A stretch of 64,000 nucleotides of DNA, from contig OX459109.1 in NCBI GenBank assembly GCA_949775045.1, forward strand, positions 3,479,975 through 3,543,974. The letters run 5' to 3'. The notes beneath the pieces were generated by a model that was not told where the DNA came from, did not search any database, and worked only from the letters and a program-made list of their open reading frames with translations. The position numbers were made by a program, and so were the translations under genes. The stretch comes from Metridium senile (lineage: Eukaryota > Cnidaria > Anthozoa > Actiniaria > Metridiidae). Positions 41,001 through 51,333 of this stretch are shown here, piece after piece (position 1 is the first letter of the stretch; every line of letters starts with the position of its first letter).

Positions 41001-44000
41001 TTCCTGAAGGCGACCCAGTGTGGTCGAAAGCTCGACATTAAAAAATGTTCAAAAATAGGTTCAAGTAGCACCATGTTTAATATTCACACCACCTACAAAC
41101 ACCTCTTAGATTGCAAAAACTGTTAGAATGCTAAAAAAAAAAAAATTGCTACTGTTGAATAGATCTTGCTTAGTGAATATATTTGGACCAAAAGTAAGTG
41201 GTCATGCTGTTGTGGGCTCCTGTCTTTGCACAAAGTTCAATAAAATAAAAAAATAGTAGTCATTTTAGTATAAAATACACAAATGATTATAGAGAATCAA
41301 GTGCAGTGATTGGTCGAGAAAATTCACAATATTTCTCAATTATAATATCACCTACAGCGTTTCAACCGCTTTTAGAAATAAGAAATCAACAGTTCAGTTT
41401 TCTTCAAAAAAGGCTAGTTGTTTTTACTTTTTGAAATAATCGCTTTTGTATTTATACTGGAACAATTATCCACCTCAGGCTCAGTGTATATCGCCGGGTG
41501 AATAATAACCTTGACTCCCGCTCGAGTCATGTAATATTGTTTAAAGTAAAATACAGAATAATAGTTATTTTTATTCTTAATGCATTCAGTGCATTCAAAA
41601 CATTATACCAGCAAGTTACAGGGAGTAACTATCACCTTAAAGTTTATACATATTTTTGATTTTAAATTAATGAGACCACAATGTCATTTGGTCTTGGAAT
41701 CCACTATTCAGTATTCAACATTTTTTTAAATAGCTGTATATAATAAATCTCACTTGTTAATAGGTGCTGTGATTCCCTGTCCTTTAGACCCCAGTCCTGA
41801 TCCCTCAGTCCAGCCTGCTTTCATCAACATTTGATACCCAACATTTTCTTCTGTTAGTTTAAACTCTGCATAATCACTGAGATCGATGTCTTCAAGTCCC
41901 TTCTCTCCTTTGACAGCTTTGACTTTAGCAACAAACTTTTTTAACTCTTTTGGTGGCAGGAAATCACCAATATGATGTTTGCCTGTGGCTTGATTGGTCA
42001 GCTTTCTAGCCTCCTCTAAAATAACACATAAACAGAGAATGTTGAACAGTATTATTTGACAAACAAACAAATAAAAAAAAAACCCAGACAAACAGACAAA
42101 CAAAACAGTGAAACAAACAAACAAAATAAACATGCAAACAATGAATAAAACAAACAATATATACCAACAAATAGACAAAAAAAAAACTGACAAAAACGTA
42201 CAAACAAACATATATATTAACATATAAATAAGCAAAATACTGTAATTTTTGATAAAAAATTGACATAATTATATCAAAAAGTTTCAACTTCCTTGGACAG
42301 ATTAACTTTAGATTTTCATATCAATATCCTATCCACTAAAACAGAGACTCTGCAGTCTCATATTCTATATCTATTACAATGATTTCTACCTGCTGTTTTA
42401 GCCATTTCAGCTTTACGTTTCTTGTGCTCCCAAGTTCCCTCAACATCCACCTCTTCATCTGAGTCATATTCATATCTTGGTTTCTTTGATGGTCCTGCTG
42501 TTGCAGTTGCTGTTGCAGTTGCTGTTGCTGTTGCATTCTCTGCAGCTTGTACTGCTGCTCTTTTGGCCACAATACGATAGTACACCGACATGATCTATAA
42601 TGTAGTTGAAACAATTTTACTAGGAACAAATATCTGTGTTTAACTAATGTTTAAGAAGAAATGAAGGAAGGCTGAGAGCAAGACAGAAAGGAATTGAGGA
42701 AGAGAAGAAAGATGAGGGATAAAGGAAGAAAGAAGGAAGGATGGAGGTACAATGTAGGGAGGAAAGGAAGGAAAGTGGGAAGGAAGGAAGGTGGGAAGCA
42801 ACCAAGCAAGGAGTGATCAAGGGAGGGAGGAAAGAAGGCAGGCGGGCAGGAAGAAATTAATGTAGGGAGGTAAATACAGTCTAAGGAGGACAAAATTGAT
42901 AGAAGGAAGAAAGAAGGTAACAAAGAATGATGCTAAGGAAGGAAGGGAAATAAAGGAGATAGAGGATATTACATGGGCGCACGGAGATATGAATTTTATC
43001 TTTGAGTGTTGATAAGATATCCCACGAGTGAGCGCAGCGAATGAGTGGGATATCTTTTCAACACGAGAAGATAAAATTCATATCTCCAAGCGCACATGTA
43101 ATTGTTGTAAGTTGATTGGTTGAGAGTGATATCACACATGTGCGATATCAATGATATCTTCATGACTAGGATAGGCTTTTTATCTAGTTGATATCACTCG
43201 GTATACCACTATATGTTATGTAATAATATCAGTTATCCAACATTATATATAAAAACATATCAATAATTAATAATAGAAATTGACAAAAGAAATCATAACA
43301 GTGGGGGTTTTAATTCTTGAATACAAAACTGCCTCATTTGCATTTTGAGTTTCAATTTGAAAATTCTTGAATTTTTGAAAACTTTAGTGAAACACAACAA
43401 ATGTAGAATGGACTGTGTAATTCCTATATGAAATCACATTTTACATATTATGTATGGGTTGATTGGTTGAGTATACCAGAAAATGATGTGCTTACAGTGC
43501 GAATAAAAAAGCATGGGCACCTACATAATTTTAGAAATCGTTTATTATTTGTTGAACAACTCAGAAACTACTATATATCACCGCAAGAAGTTTGACTGAT
43601 GTGTAGTTTGATAAATGTTTTGTAGTTAGAGTTGTTTGTGAGTTGTTCAATGAACAATAAACAATTTCTAAACTATTTCTGGGTGCCCATGGTTTTTCAA
43701 TTCGCACTTGTACTGTAAACTAGCACTGTTATTAATCATGTTCACATTGTATTTTTACCCCATGTTCAATTCAAATTCACTCTGTACTTTACCTCTTCCT
43801 GTTCTTTCCTTTGTCTCTCTTTTTCTTCTGCTTCCTGATTACTCATCGGCACACTGTGTTCCATGGCTACTTCTGCTGCTATTTGTGCTGCTATTCTTGC
43901 AGCCTCAGTCATTGCGCCAGCAGGACTTGCAACAGTTCTTGATGATGAAGGTGCTGGAGCAGTTGGAGGTGGACTTTCCCATCTACTTTTACGTTTGCGT

Positions 44001-46474
44001 TTTACTGGGGCATCATTGTTACTCGTTGAAGTTTGTCTAAATGAACTAAGAGAAAAAATAACATAATAAATATAAAAGTGTACTCTGAAGTCCTGAAAAA
44101 TAGTATGGAGCAAAATAATAGTATAGAGTGGAAATATAATAAATATAATAATCGTACAGGCCTAGCCTCCTCCGCAGGCATCTCTCTAAATCTCTAAAGG
44201 CGGGCTTCCTGTAGCGGGCTTCCTAAAGGCGGGCTTCCTGTGGCGGGCTTCCTGTGAAAACAAGCCCTAATTTCCGGATTTCTGGAGTAGCCTGTGGAGG
44301 AGGCTAGTACAGGCCCCCAAAAAGGCTGTATAGTGGAAAATGTCCTCAAAAAAATAAACGTATATGTATAACGATTTTGGCTATGAACACAATAAAAGTA
44401 TTAAGGGTACAGTATCTGGTAGCCTGCGTAGCAGTCCCTCCGTCAAGAGAATGAGGGCCTTCAGACAAGACCTGGTTTTTTGATTATCCGCCCCCTAATT
44501 AAAATTCAATCCTGTTAAATATCACTGTCAAAAACAATCCAATCAAAATTGACCGGAAATCGAGAAAGTAAAGCGATTGACCGGAAGTTCAAAAATAACG
44601 GTCGATTCCCAACGAAAATATATCAGAACTTTGCTAATTTTAACCACCTAAATACGGTGTAAGGAAAGTTAATCATGAAGAACTGTTGTCGTAGCTAGAT
44701 TTCTCAGAATTCTTCGCGTGATCTGTAATTATTCTTGACTTGAAATGTGTAATCATTAACCCGTAAATAACGACTGTGATTTTACTTCAACTTGCTTCAA
44801 CTGGCTCGCTATATTCTCTAAAATCCTTCTTATCTTTCATGTCTATGAAAAAATAAAATTCCTACCAGTGGATCGATCAAGCTATGATATATACAATTAA
44901 ATGTATAATTGAACAGATTGCATTTATAATTCAACATGAAATAACTATTAAAACATATAATTTGATTTCATTCTGTTATCAATAACGTCTGTGAAGACGA
45001 ATATTCCCACAGAAGTTCTATTTTTAACCTCCTATTGCGACGTAGCAACCAATCAATTGAGAACTTTGCATACTGATGATTGACATGCATGGTATCGACC
45101 AATGAAAATTCTGCGGCCACTGGATGGCCGCATAATAACCAAAAAACCGGGTCTTGTCTGCAGGCCCTCATTCTCTTCTGGCCCCAAGCCCCCTCGGAGG
45201 GACTACTACGCAGGCTAAGTATCTGGATGATGCCATGTGTTCTTACCTGGCTGTCTGCCCAAAGGTGCTTCTTCCAGTACTGTACTGTCCAGGTTTATGC
45301 GCTGATGTCTGTGCTTCTACTGGGGAAACTTAATTATAGATCCATGAGACGCATTGTTTACACACAAGAGATACCTTAGACCAAGGATAAAACTACCCAT
45401 CATATATGGATTTTAGGTTTATATCTTTAGAACTGAAGGTGTGGGAATGTTCAAAAATAGTTTAATTATATAAAAATAAAGGACTCAAGCTTACCAAAAC
45501 AGAACAACCCCCTTCACAAGCCCTGCATCATCTTGAAAGGTAGCTGGACCTTGTCATTGAAGCAAGACGAATGTTGAGCTTGCAATGATAGACTGAGATA
45601 CGTGAATAATTGTCTTGCAAGATGTTAAAAAGTCTGGCGATCATTGCAAGCTCAATGTTCATCTTGCTTCATTGCAGAGAACTGTGAAGGGGACTTTTGA
45701 CTCAGATAAAATTAAAAGCTGAGTCCACATGTAATTTGAAAATGATCCCACAAACTTCCATTCACTAGTCAAACACTGTTTTTGCCCACAAGAGGTGCAA
45801 GGGTGCAAGATATTTCTTTCTGATTTGCATAATATTTTTTTCAGGGTTAACGTGTGCTCAAATTTTAGAGGGTTAATTGCCCGACACCCCTCTCAAATAT
45901 TTATGATCGTGCCTTATGCTTATTTTGAGATTTTTTTGATTGACAATGTCATGTGACCATTTCCTGTAAAAGGATCTATTTTCTGCTCATGAATCGATTA
46001 CTAAGACTAATCGATTAATTTGAACCAATTATTAATTTTCATCGACTTTTGGCTTCGTTGATAATATTTGCTCTGGTGAATATTTGATTTAGAGTGTTTA
46101 CCGTTTTGAAAGGGAGCTTCATCTTTCTCAAAAACATCGTGTGTTTTTAGTGAAGGTCTACTTGGTGTGTTCTTCTTTACTGCAGTAATTTTTAAACTAA
46201 CAGGAGTTTTATTCGATGAGGGATTATCCGTATTTGTTGTTGATGGTGGAGTTGATTTTTGCATCGCTTGAAACCGAGCCATAAATGACCCATCGTTCAC
46301 AAATAGACGTGGATTTGACGGTGGTGCTTGTGATGCAGAAGGCGTATTTATGCTTGGAGGAGCGCTTGGAGGTAGAGGAGGGTTATTATCTGTTGATTTT
46401 CGCTTCTTTTCCTCAATTCTTCGTAGTAAAGCTTGCTTTTTCTCTTCGATAAGTCGCCACTGTTCCGACGCCAT
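38084..46474 (-). CDS. SUGP1-like: SUGP1-like G-patch splicing factor lacking SURP modules
   Basis: SUGP1 (SF4) is a spliceosomal protein working with SF3B1 in branch-site selection. Exons: 46474-46102, 45319-45247, 44045-43793, 42594-42390, 42015-41754, 40902-40770, 38101-38084; all junctions keep frame and give 438 residues. Family hallmarks in order: [16 protein letters not shown] (near 58), the [12 protein letters not shown] nuclear signal (near 161), [32 protein letters not shown], a G-patch with [12 protein letters not shown] and GLGSKGQGI (near 360-390), and [19 protein letters not shown]. Human SUGP1 (about 645 residues) has two SURP modules between the first two hallmarks; here they are absent and no exon for them was seen. 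The ATG at 46474 has a strong context (AAAATGG); an in-frame ATG at 46531 would add 19 residues. The last exon (KIPRV) is tentative; without it the frame reads on from 40770 to a nearby stop. Confidence 0.88.
38192..38324. mobile_element. possible diverged TAGCCTCC-family element
   Basis: GAGAGTGCT occurs at 38183-38191 and 38325-38333. The right end GAAGGAGGCTA fits the family. The left end (GCACTTAAGGCAGG) does not, so this is a weak member. Confidence 0.4.
38431..38711. mobile_element. TA-flanked MITE with GAGTACCGAAGTG ends
   Basis: Ends GAGTACCGAAGTG and CACTTCGGTACTC, flanked by TA. Inner arms share GCATTCTATGAT-type blocks and TGACGTCA near the left end. Lies in the last SUGP1-like intron. 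Confidence 0.75.
39388..39564. mobile_element. CCGGGCAAACGG palindromic MITE, copy 1
   Basis: CCGGGCAAACGGTTTCAAC at the left pairs with GTTGAAACCGTTTGCCCGG at the right; the interior is rich in TTCAACAT/ATGTTGAA. Diverged relatives at 56591-56760 and, interrupted, at 60302-61156. Confidence 0.8.
40472..40659. repeat. hairpin element with TTAGCCC arms
   Basis: GGGCTAAGCACCCATCTTC at the left pairs with GAAGATGGGCGCTTAGCCC, and GGGATGTTACAGAATGT with its complement. A direct duplication of TTTGATATCGTCATTACAAC sits in the middle. Confidence 0.65.
40974..41062. repeat. short palindromic repeat
   Basis: ACCTATTTTTGAATATTTTT and AATGTCGAGCTTTC pair with GAAAGCTCGACATT and AAAATGTTCAAAAATAGGT across a short loop, just upstream of the SUGP1-like exon 40902-40770 in transcript direction. 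Confidence 0.6.
42655..42960. repeat. GGAA purine-rich microsatellite
   Basis: Degenerate GGAAGGAAG and GGGAGG units in the SUGP1-like intron between exons 44045-43793 and 42594-42390. The - strand open frame is a repeat translation. Confidence 0.7.
42968..43102. repeat. palindromic element with ATTACATGGGCGC ends
   Basis: Arms pair from ATTACATG(G/T)GCGC inward through GAGATATGAATTTTATC to GATATCCCAC. A single-sided fragment with similar wording is near 52980-53040 in cyclin B intron 4. Confidence 0.65.
43512..43690. repeat. MITE with ATGGGCACC ends
   Basis: CATGGGCACC at the left pairs with GGTGCCCATG at the right; inner arms GTTGAACAACTC and GAGTTGTTCAA match the element at 16161-16322. 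Confidence 0.7.
44163..44306. mobile_element. 144-bp TAGCCTCCTCCGCAGG element with perfect 9-bp duplication
   Basis: Ends TAGCCTCCTCCGCAGG and CCTGTGGAGGAGGCTA. GTACAGGCC flanks at 44154-44162 and 44307-44315. The interior is a tandem of GGCGGGCTTCCTGT-like units. Intronic in the SUGP1-like gene. Confidence 0.85.
44420..45217. mobile_element. 798-bp TAGCCTGCGTAGC element with perfect 9-bp duplication
   Basis: Ends TAGCCTGCGTAG and CTACGCAGGCTA. AGTATCTGG flanks at 44411-44419 and 45218-45226. Subterminal arms pair (GAGAATGAGGGCCT with AGGCCCTCATTCTC, and an AAAACC..GGTCTTGTCTG block). No transposase frame was recognised. Intronic in the SUGP1-like gene. Confidence 0.9.
45508..45695. mobile_element. 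palindromic MITE, copy 2 of the 4813 family
   Basis: Diverged copy: CATCTTGAAAGGTAGC at the left, TTGAGCTTGCAATGATAG in the middle, GAAGGGGACT at the right. Part of the right arm is missing. Confidence 0.65.
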
Positions 46475-46651
46475 TTTGAATTTACTGGACTTACCAGTCA
46501 ATGCGCATGCTTCAGAACACAGGAAGCCCAACGCTGGTGTCGTTCCAGTAGAAAAAATGGAAGTTACTATCCGGTTAATGTGTGACTATTGGGGAGAGTC
46601 GGACCCACACTCACTACCACTACTTTAACTTTTTTAGCACACAACTCTGCT

Positions 46652-46841
46652 CACCACAGGTAGCCCAAGCGTAGAGTCAGTGTAAGGGAATATGTGGTGA
46701 ATTGTAATTTTAACAGAAATATGTCAAGACCACAAAAAACATCCATGTAAGAAAGGTAAATTTTATTGACATATTTCTGTTAACATTACAATTCACCATA
46801 CATTCCCTTATACTGACTCTACGCTTAGGCTACCTGTGGTA
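46652..46841. repeat. palindromic MITE-like element
   Basis: ACCACAGGTAGCC and GCGTAGAGTCAGT at the left pair with ACTGACTCTACGC and GGCTACCTGTGGT at the right; the ATTGTAATTTTAACAGAAA stretch pairs too. Confidence 0.7.
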
Positions 46842-47059
46842 ATCTCACTGACGGGACAAAGAACTATACCCTCTTTTACACAGTTAGAGCAACAATGGTA
46901 ATAAATATAAAAAAACTGATGTTTCTGAGAATATTTTGTCAACACTTCTTTTTACTCAGATGAAGATTAAAATCAAAACAACAGTAAAACGTTTAAAATT
47001 ATTTTATGGATGCAAAATCACTTTTGCTGCTCCTAGACCTTTCCCAAGAAGCAACGAAA

Positions 47060-47747
47060 TATACACCTATTTCAAAAATCATTGTCGCAATCAAAGCTAC
47101 AGTCCACACTATGAAGCCTGCAAAAGATGTCAGTATTTCCCCTCTTGCTATCAATTTATTCATACAGGGTTTGTGCTGATATCAGTTAACAAAATTTAAG
47201 GAGTTTTCAAGGAGTTTTCAAGGACCTTTTAGTAATTTTTAAGCACTTTTTGCGACATGTATTGGCTGATGCATTCTGGGACGGTCGTTCCCAGTACCCC
47301 TCAATAAATGCAGGGATGACTGTCGGATAATTCCTTTGCGATTATAATTAATCTTGTTGAACTTATTTTACGAAAATGATGTACAATACTAGAATTTTTA
47401 CTTAACTTTAATTTGCAATACTAGAATTTTTATGCTACTTTAGCTACAATTAAGGAGTTTTTAAGGAGTTTTTGCTGATTTTCTAAAATTCAAGGGCTTT
47501 TCAAGTGCCCTTAAAAACGTTTTCAAGGAGTTTAAGGAGTAGCACGAACCCTGTTCATAGTATATTTCAATTGTATTTGTGTTATATGACCATAAAGTGT
47601 TGTTACAGTGGAAGATGATTAAACAAATATTTATTGAAAAACGTGTAATAAATCACAAATTCTGTTCATATTACTGACATCCTTTGCAGGTTTCAGAGTG
47701 TGGACTGTAGCTTCAGCTGCGACAATGATTTTTGAAATAGGTGTATA
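47060..47747. mobile_element. TACACCTATTTC-ended element with nested CAGGG element
   Basis: ATACACCTATTTCAAAAATC at the left and GATTTTTGAAATAGGTGTAT at the right, arms of about 75 bp. The CAGGG element at 47165-47553 (flanked by TTCATA) is inside. A related element lies at 63702-63990. Confidence 0.7.
47165..47553. mobile_element. CAGGGTTCGTGCT element, copy 3 (reverse orientation)
   Basis: Ends CAGGGTTTGTGCT and AGCACGAACCCTG. TTCATA flanks at 47159-47164 and 47554-47559. Interior as in copy 1, reversed. Confidence 0.8.
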
Positions 47748-48144
47748 CAAATGCTGAGCAAGCCTTGCTCTGACTCATTGAAGACAGTGACTTCATTATA
47801 TGGTGCATTTGTTTTAGAGTCAAAGCGATGCTTGCAAGGCATTTGCATATGATTACCTGCTTCTTGAGAAGATCTATTGATTCTTTAAAAACATTGATGC
47901 ACACTTTGTTTTAATATTGTTTTATAAAACATTCAACTACATTTTTTTATTATTCTGATTCCTTAGAAACACCTATAAACTCAATTTGTTTATGTCTCTT
48001 ATTATTATATCTGATGATTTTTCTAACACAGTTGATAGTATAAATTTCACTAAAGGTGCTGTTACATTGTTCAATTTTTTTTCTTGCAGTTACAACACAA
48101 GTTACTGAAGAATTGCAGTGTGTAAAAAAGGCTGTCTAGCTATA

Positions 48145-48339
48145 GTCCCACATCTTGAAAGGGAGCCTGGCCTTTGCATCGAAGCGAGAGGAACGTTAAG
48201 ATTGCAATGATAGAGACACATGAATAATTGTCTGGCAAAGTGTTAAAAGGTCTCTATCACTGCAAGCTCAACGTTCGTATCACTTCAATACGAAGGCCAA
48301 GCTACCTTTCAAGATGGCACAGGGAACTGCGAAGGGGAC
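48145..48339. mobile_element. TA-flanked palindromic MITE, copy 3 of the 4813 family
   Basis: Ends GTCCC and GGGGAC with TA on each side; the central GCAATGATAGAGACA and TCTCTATCACTGCA arms are preserved. Confidence 0.7.
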
Positions 48340-48506
48340 TATTTGTGTTGTTGCGGAAAGCAATGCATAAAGTAGTGTTCAGTTGTGTTTTTTTTTTTGC
48401 AATGGAACTTAGCAACTTGCAATACTACTACATTTTCATGCATTGCGAGACAAGTGGATGAGAAAATTCCAGTGTAACAGCGCCTTAAATATTATTTCAA
48501 TAAATT

Positions 48507-50841
48507 CTAAAAATAATCATCATTCATATGTTTCTCCGGAGCCTGCTTGTGTGCTAAGTACAGAAACCCAATACTTGATAGTGCACTTACGAGGAATATA
48601 ACATCAAACCATCGATGGTAAAAATTAAACTGAAGAAGTCCCAATACTTCTGTTATGATTTCTCTATAAGCAACAGGCATGTTCATTCTCATTAACAACA
48701 CTGATGACACAAAGTACATTCCCATGATTTCTGCCAGCACTAAGACAATTACATTTGAAGATTTACTGCTAGCAATAGCATTGAAAAACTTGGTGAATGT
48801 TATCAAAAGGCCACGGATTGATGTAATTATTAAGATGCCTATTAGAAAGAAGGAGAATTGCTGAGACCAGAACAGTACATCAAATTGCATTCCTAAGTAT
48901 TTAACTGTGATGTCTATTGTTCTTGTAACAGGGTCAACTTTTCCTACACGATCAAATACAATGTTTACAGTTGAGATAAAGATTTTCCATATGCAGTATC
49001 CAGAGAAGATGTGGCCTACAAAGTCAAAGTATTTTCCTTGTAAAGTTTTGGAGAACTCCATTCTCTGTCGTGTGCTGTGGAGATCAACAATCTCGAGAAA
49101 AAGTTGACGGCTTAGCTCTTCCATAGCATCGATTTCTGTTTGGAGGTGTGAAGTGTTTTCCATCCCACTTGATGTGTTACTGAACATTCCCCATATACCT
49201 GGGAAAAACAGAAAATTAATTATGTTCAATGTTTGTGATTTCTTTTGTCAATTTGTCATGAATTATTAATGAGTGTTATAATATCATTTGATATTGCAGC
49301 TACTCAGTATTTTTGACACAATATCTACGTCATTAAATACTGTTAAGAGATAAAGAAAGGAACTATCTAAGCTCTGGATGGGAATCAAACCAATGACCCT
49401 TCCCATTCTTGTTGGATGCTCTAACCATCCATGGTTATAACTAATGGATGAAATCAATCATCAGAACTTCAATCACAAGGACATCTTCAATTGATTTAAC
49501 CATAATTGGAATAATGACAATCAATAGCAATTGATAATCACACAAATCTTTTTCATTTATTGGTTTTTGATTATCACAGGGTTCGTGCTGATGTCAGTAA
49601 AAAAAATCTAAGGAGTATTCAAGGAGTTTTCAAGGACCAAAAAGTAATTTTTAAGCACTTTTTGCGACAACTTTGATATAGAAATGATATTCCTGACATT
49701 GTTAACATCGCACAGAATGAGCAAATTTTATCAAAATTTACCCTACTTTAGCTAGAATTAAGGATTTTTTAAGGATTTTTTGCTGATTTTCTAAAATTCA
49801 AGGGCTTTTCAAGTGCCCTTAAAAACGTTAATCAAATTTAAGGAGTTTTCAAGGAGTTTAAGGAGTAGCACGAACCCTGTTATCAATATCAAACAATTAA
49901 TGATTGATATTGATTGGTATTCATTGGAAAAGTCCATTTCACAGACCATGAATAATAGTTCCAAGTCAAGGATGGAGTTGCCACACATAGCAAAACTATC
50001 ATTTATTTTGTGCAGCAACTCCAACCTTGACTTGAAAGTATCATTAATCGTTACTGAATGGAACTGTGAAAACTACAATTGATTATCAAATTTATTGATG
50101 GGATGGATACCATGGAACAGGCATGCATCTAAGCTACTAGAGCATCTATAATACTTTACCTGACTTGTGCTGTGATGACGCAGCAAACCTACGGCTCTCT
50201 CTCCTAGCCAAAGCAATTCTTTTCTTCTTACTCAGGATCATATCCATAGTCTGGGAAAGGCGTTTTTCCAGAGACTGTATATCAGAGTCTGTGACATGCC
50301 TCATGAAATATGTCATATATGTATAGGGACAATTAACTGCACCGAATCCTGACAATATAGCCATAACTGTGACTCCTATTACACCCACACGACTAATGCC
50401 TTGCTCTATTGAGAATATCCCATGGCTTGGGTTAAAGATAGGGAATGGGTTGCCTATCTTCCAAAATAAATAGAGAAAGGCCAACCAAAAACCAGAAGCA
50501 AGAAAAACTACAGTCACTCGATTATTTACAAAACGTAGAGTTTTGACCAAGAAGTATGAAATGTAGAACGGCAAGAGGAATATGAGGGTGAAAAGCATTG
50601 AAAAAATGCCAACTTTCCAATGAAAATAACGCGAAGTTTTGTCCAAAATTCCAAGAATTTCGAAAATGATCAGCTCAAACATGGTACACGACAAAGCAAA
50701 AGTGATAGAAAACACAATTTGCACGGCGAAATGATGAACCTCATAGTTTCTGAATAATCTTCGCATGAAAAATATCCATCCTATGCCAAAGAAGAGAAGC
50801 TGGGAGAAGAAAACGATGGCAAAATCTCCAGTAAACGCCAT
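48507..50841 (-). CDS. GPR89: Golgi pH regulator (GPR89/GPHR)
   Basis: Multi-pass membrane protein of Golgi/ER; family members act as a voltage-dependent anion channel needed for Golgi acidification. Two exons, 50841-50160 and 49198-48507, joined in frame (G|GT), give 457 residues against about 455 in vertebrates. The first exon starts MAFTGDFAIVFFSQLLFF and carries about five hydrophobic segments, including FWLAFLYLFWKIGNPFP and FGAVNCPYTYM, then the basic loop LSKKKRIALARRES. The second holds the LQTEIDAMEELSRQLFLEI stretch, the ABA_GPCR-type region with FDRVGKVDPVTRTID, and the near-invariant end FLYLAHKQAPEKHMNDDYF. The single intron (49199-50159) contains a CAGGG element and a tRNA-like segment. 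Divergent from cyclin B, sharing a 492-bp intergenic promoter. Confidence 0.96.
49370..49434 (-). repeat. tRNA-like (SINE-type) segment
   Basis: On the - strand TGGTTAGAGCATCC (A-box-like) is followed about 22 bases later by GGTTTGATTCCC (B-box-like). In the GPHR intron. No full tRNA fold was established. Confidence 0.5.
49577..49879. mobile_element. CAGGGTTCGTGCT element, copy 4 (reverse orientation)
   Basis: Ends CAGGGTTCGTGCT and AGCACGAACCCTG; perfect TTATCA duplication at 49571-49576 and 49880-49885. In the GPHR intron. Confidence 0.85.
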
Positions 50842-51333
50842 TTTGTAATTATTCTTGCCACGTTTGATTCGACAACGACAACTTCCCGAACAATGGAACG
50901 GAAACGCGACTTGTAGTCGAAAACTTCACGAAAATTTGCCGAGGGCTCCCGACGTAAAGAAAACAAAAGCATTTGCGTATTTATAAATATTTTCTTTTCT
51001 TATGTGCTTTTCTGTTAAAATTATGGAAATATTTTTGCAAAATATTCTTGTTCGTATGAAATTCCTTGCGAAAGAATGTATAAGCTCGTGCTGCATGATG
51101 ATTTCGCATGAATAATTTTGACCAATCGGGTTCAAGATTGTGCAAGTATCAACCAATCAGATCCAAGGGTGGGTGATTCAAAAGCCACCGAGTGAAGAGC
51201 AACCACGATTCAAACGAAGATTCTGACTGAAGTGTGTATTGCTAAAGAAGATAGCGATTTATTGAAGAAATCTAACCTATTCTACTCAGAAACACGCAAA
51301 TTTAAGTAACCAGATAACCACAGAACTATAATA
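50842..51333. promoter_or_regulatory. shared GPHR / cyclin B promoter with paired CCAAT boxes and TTCAAA sites
   Basis: The 492 bp between the two divergent start codons. On the cyclin B side, CCAAT occurs at 51122-51126 and 51153-51157, start to start 31 bp. TTCAAA (complement of the CHR core TTTGAA) follows at 51177-51182 and again at 51209-51214. NF-Y-bound CCAAT pairs at 31-33 bp followed by a CHR are known from vertebrate G2/M promoters such as CCNB1 and CDC25C. Function here is inferred. Confidence 0.6.

Larger units (their letters stand above)
46475..48506. other. intergenic between two same-strand genes, mobile elements only
   Basis: Holds the SUGP1-like 5' flank, a palindromic element (46652-46841), a MITE with a nested CAGGG element (47060-47747), and copy 3 of the GTCCCC MITE (48145-48339). 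No coding region was recognised. Confidence 0.6.
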
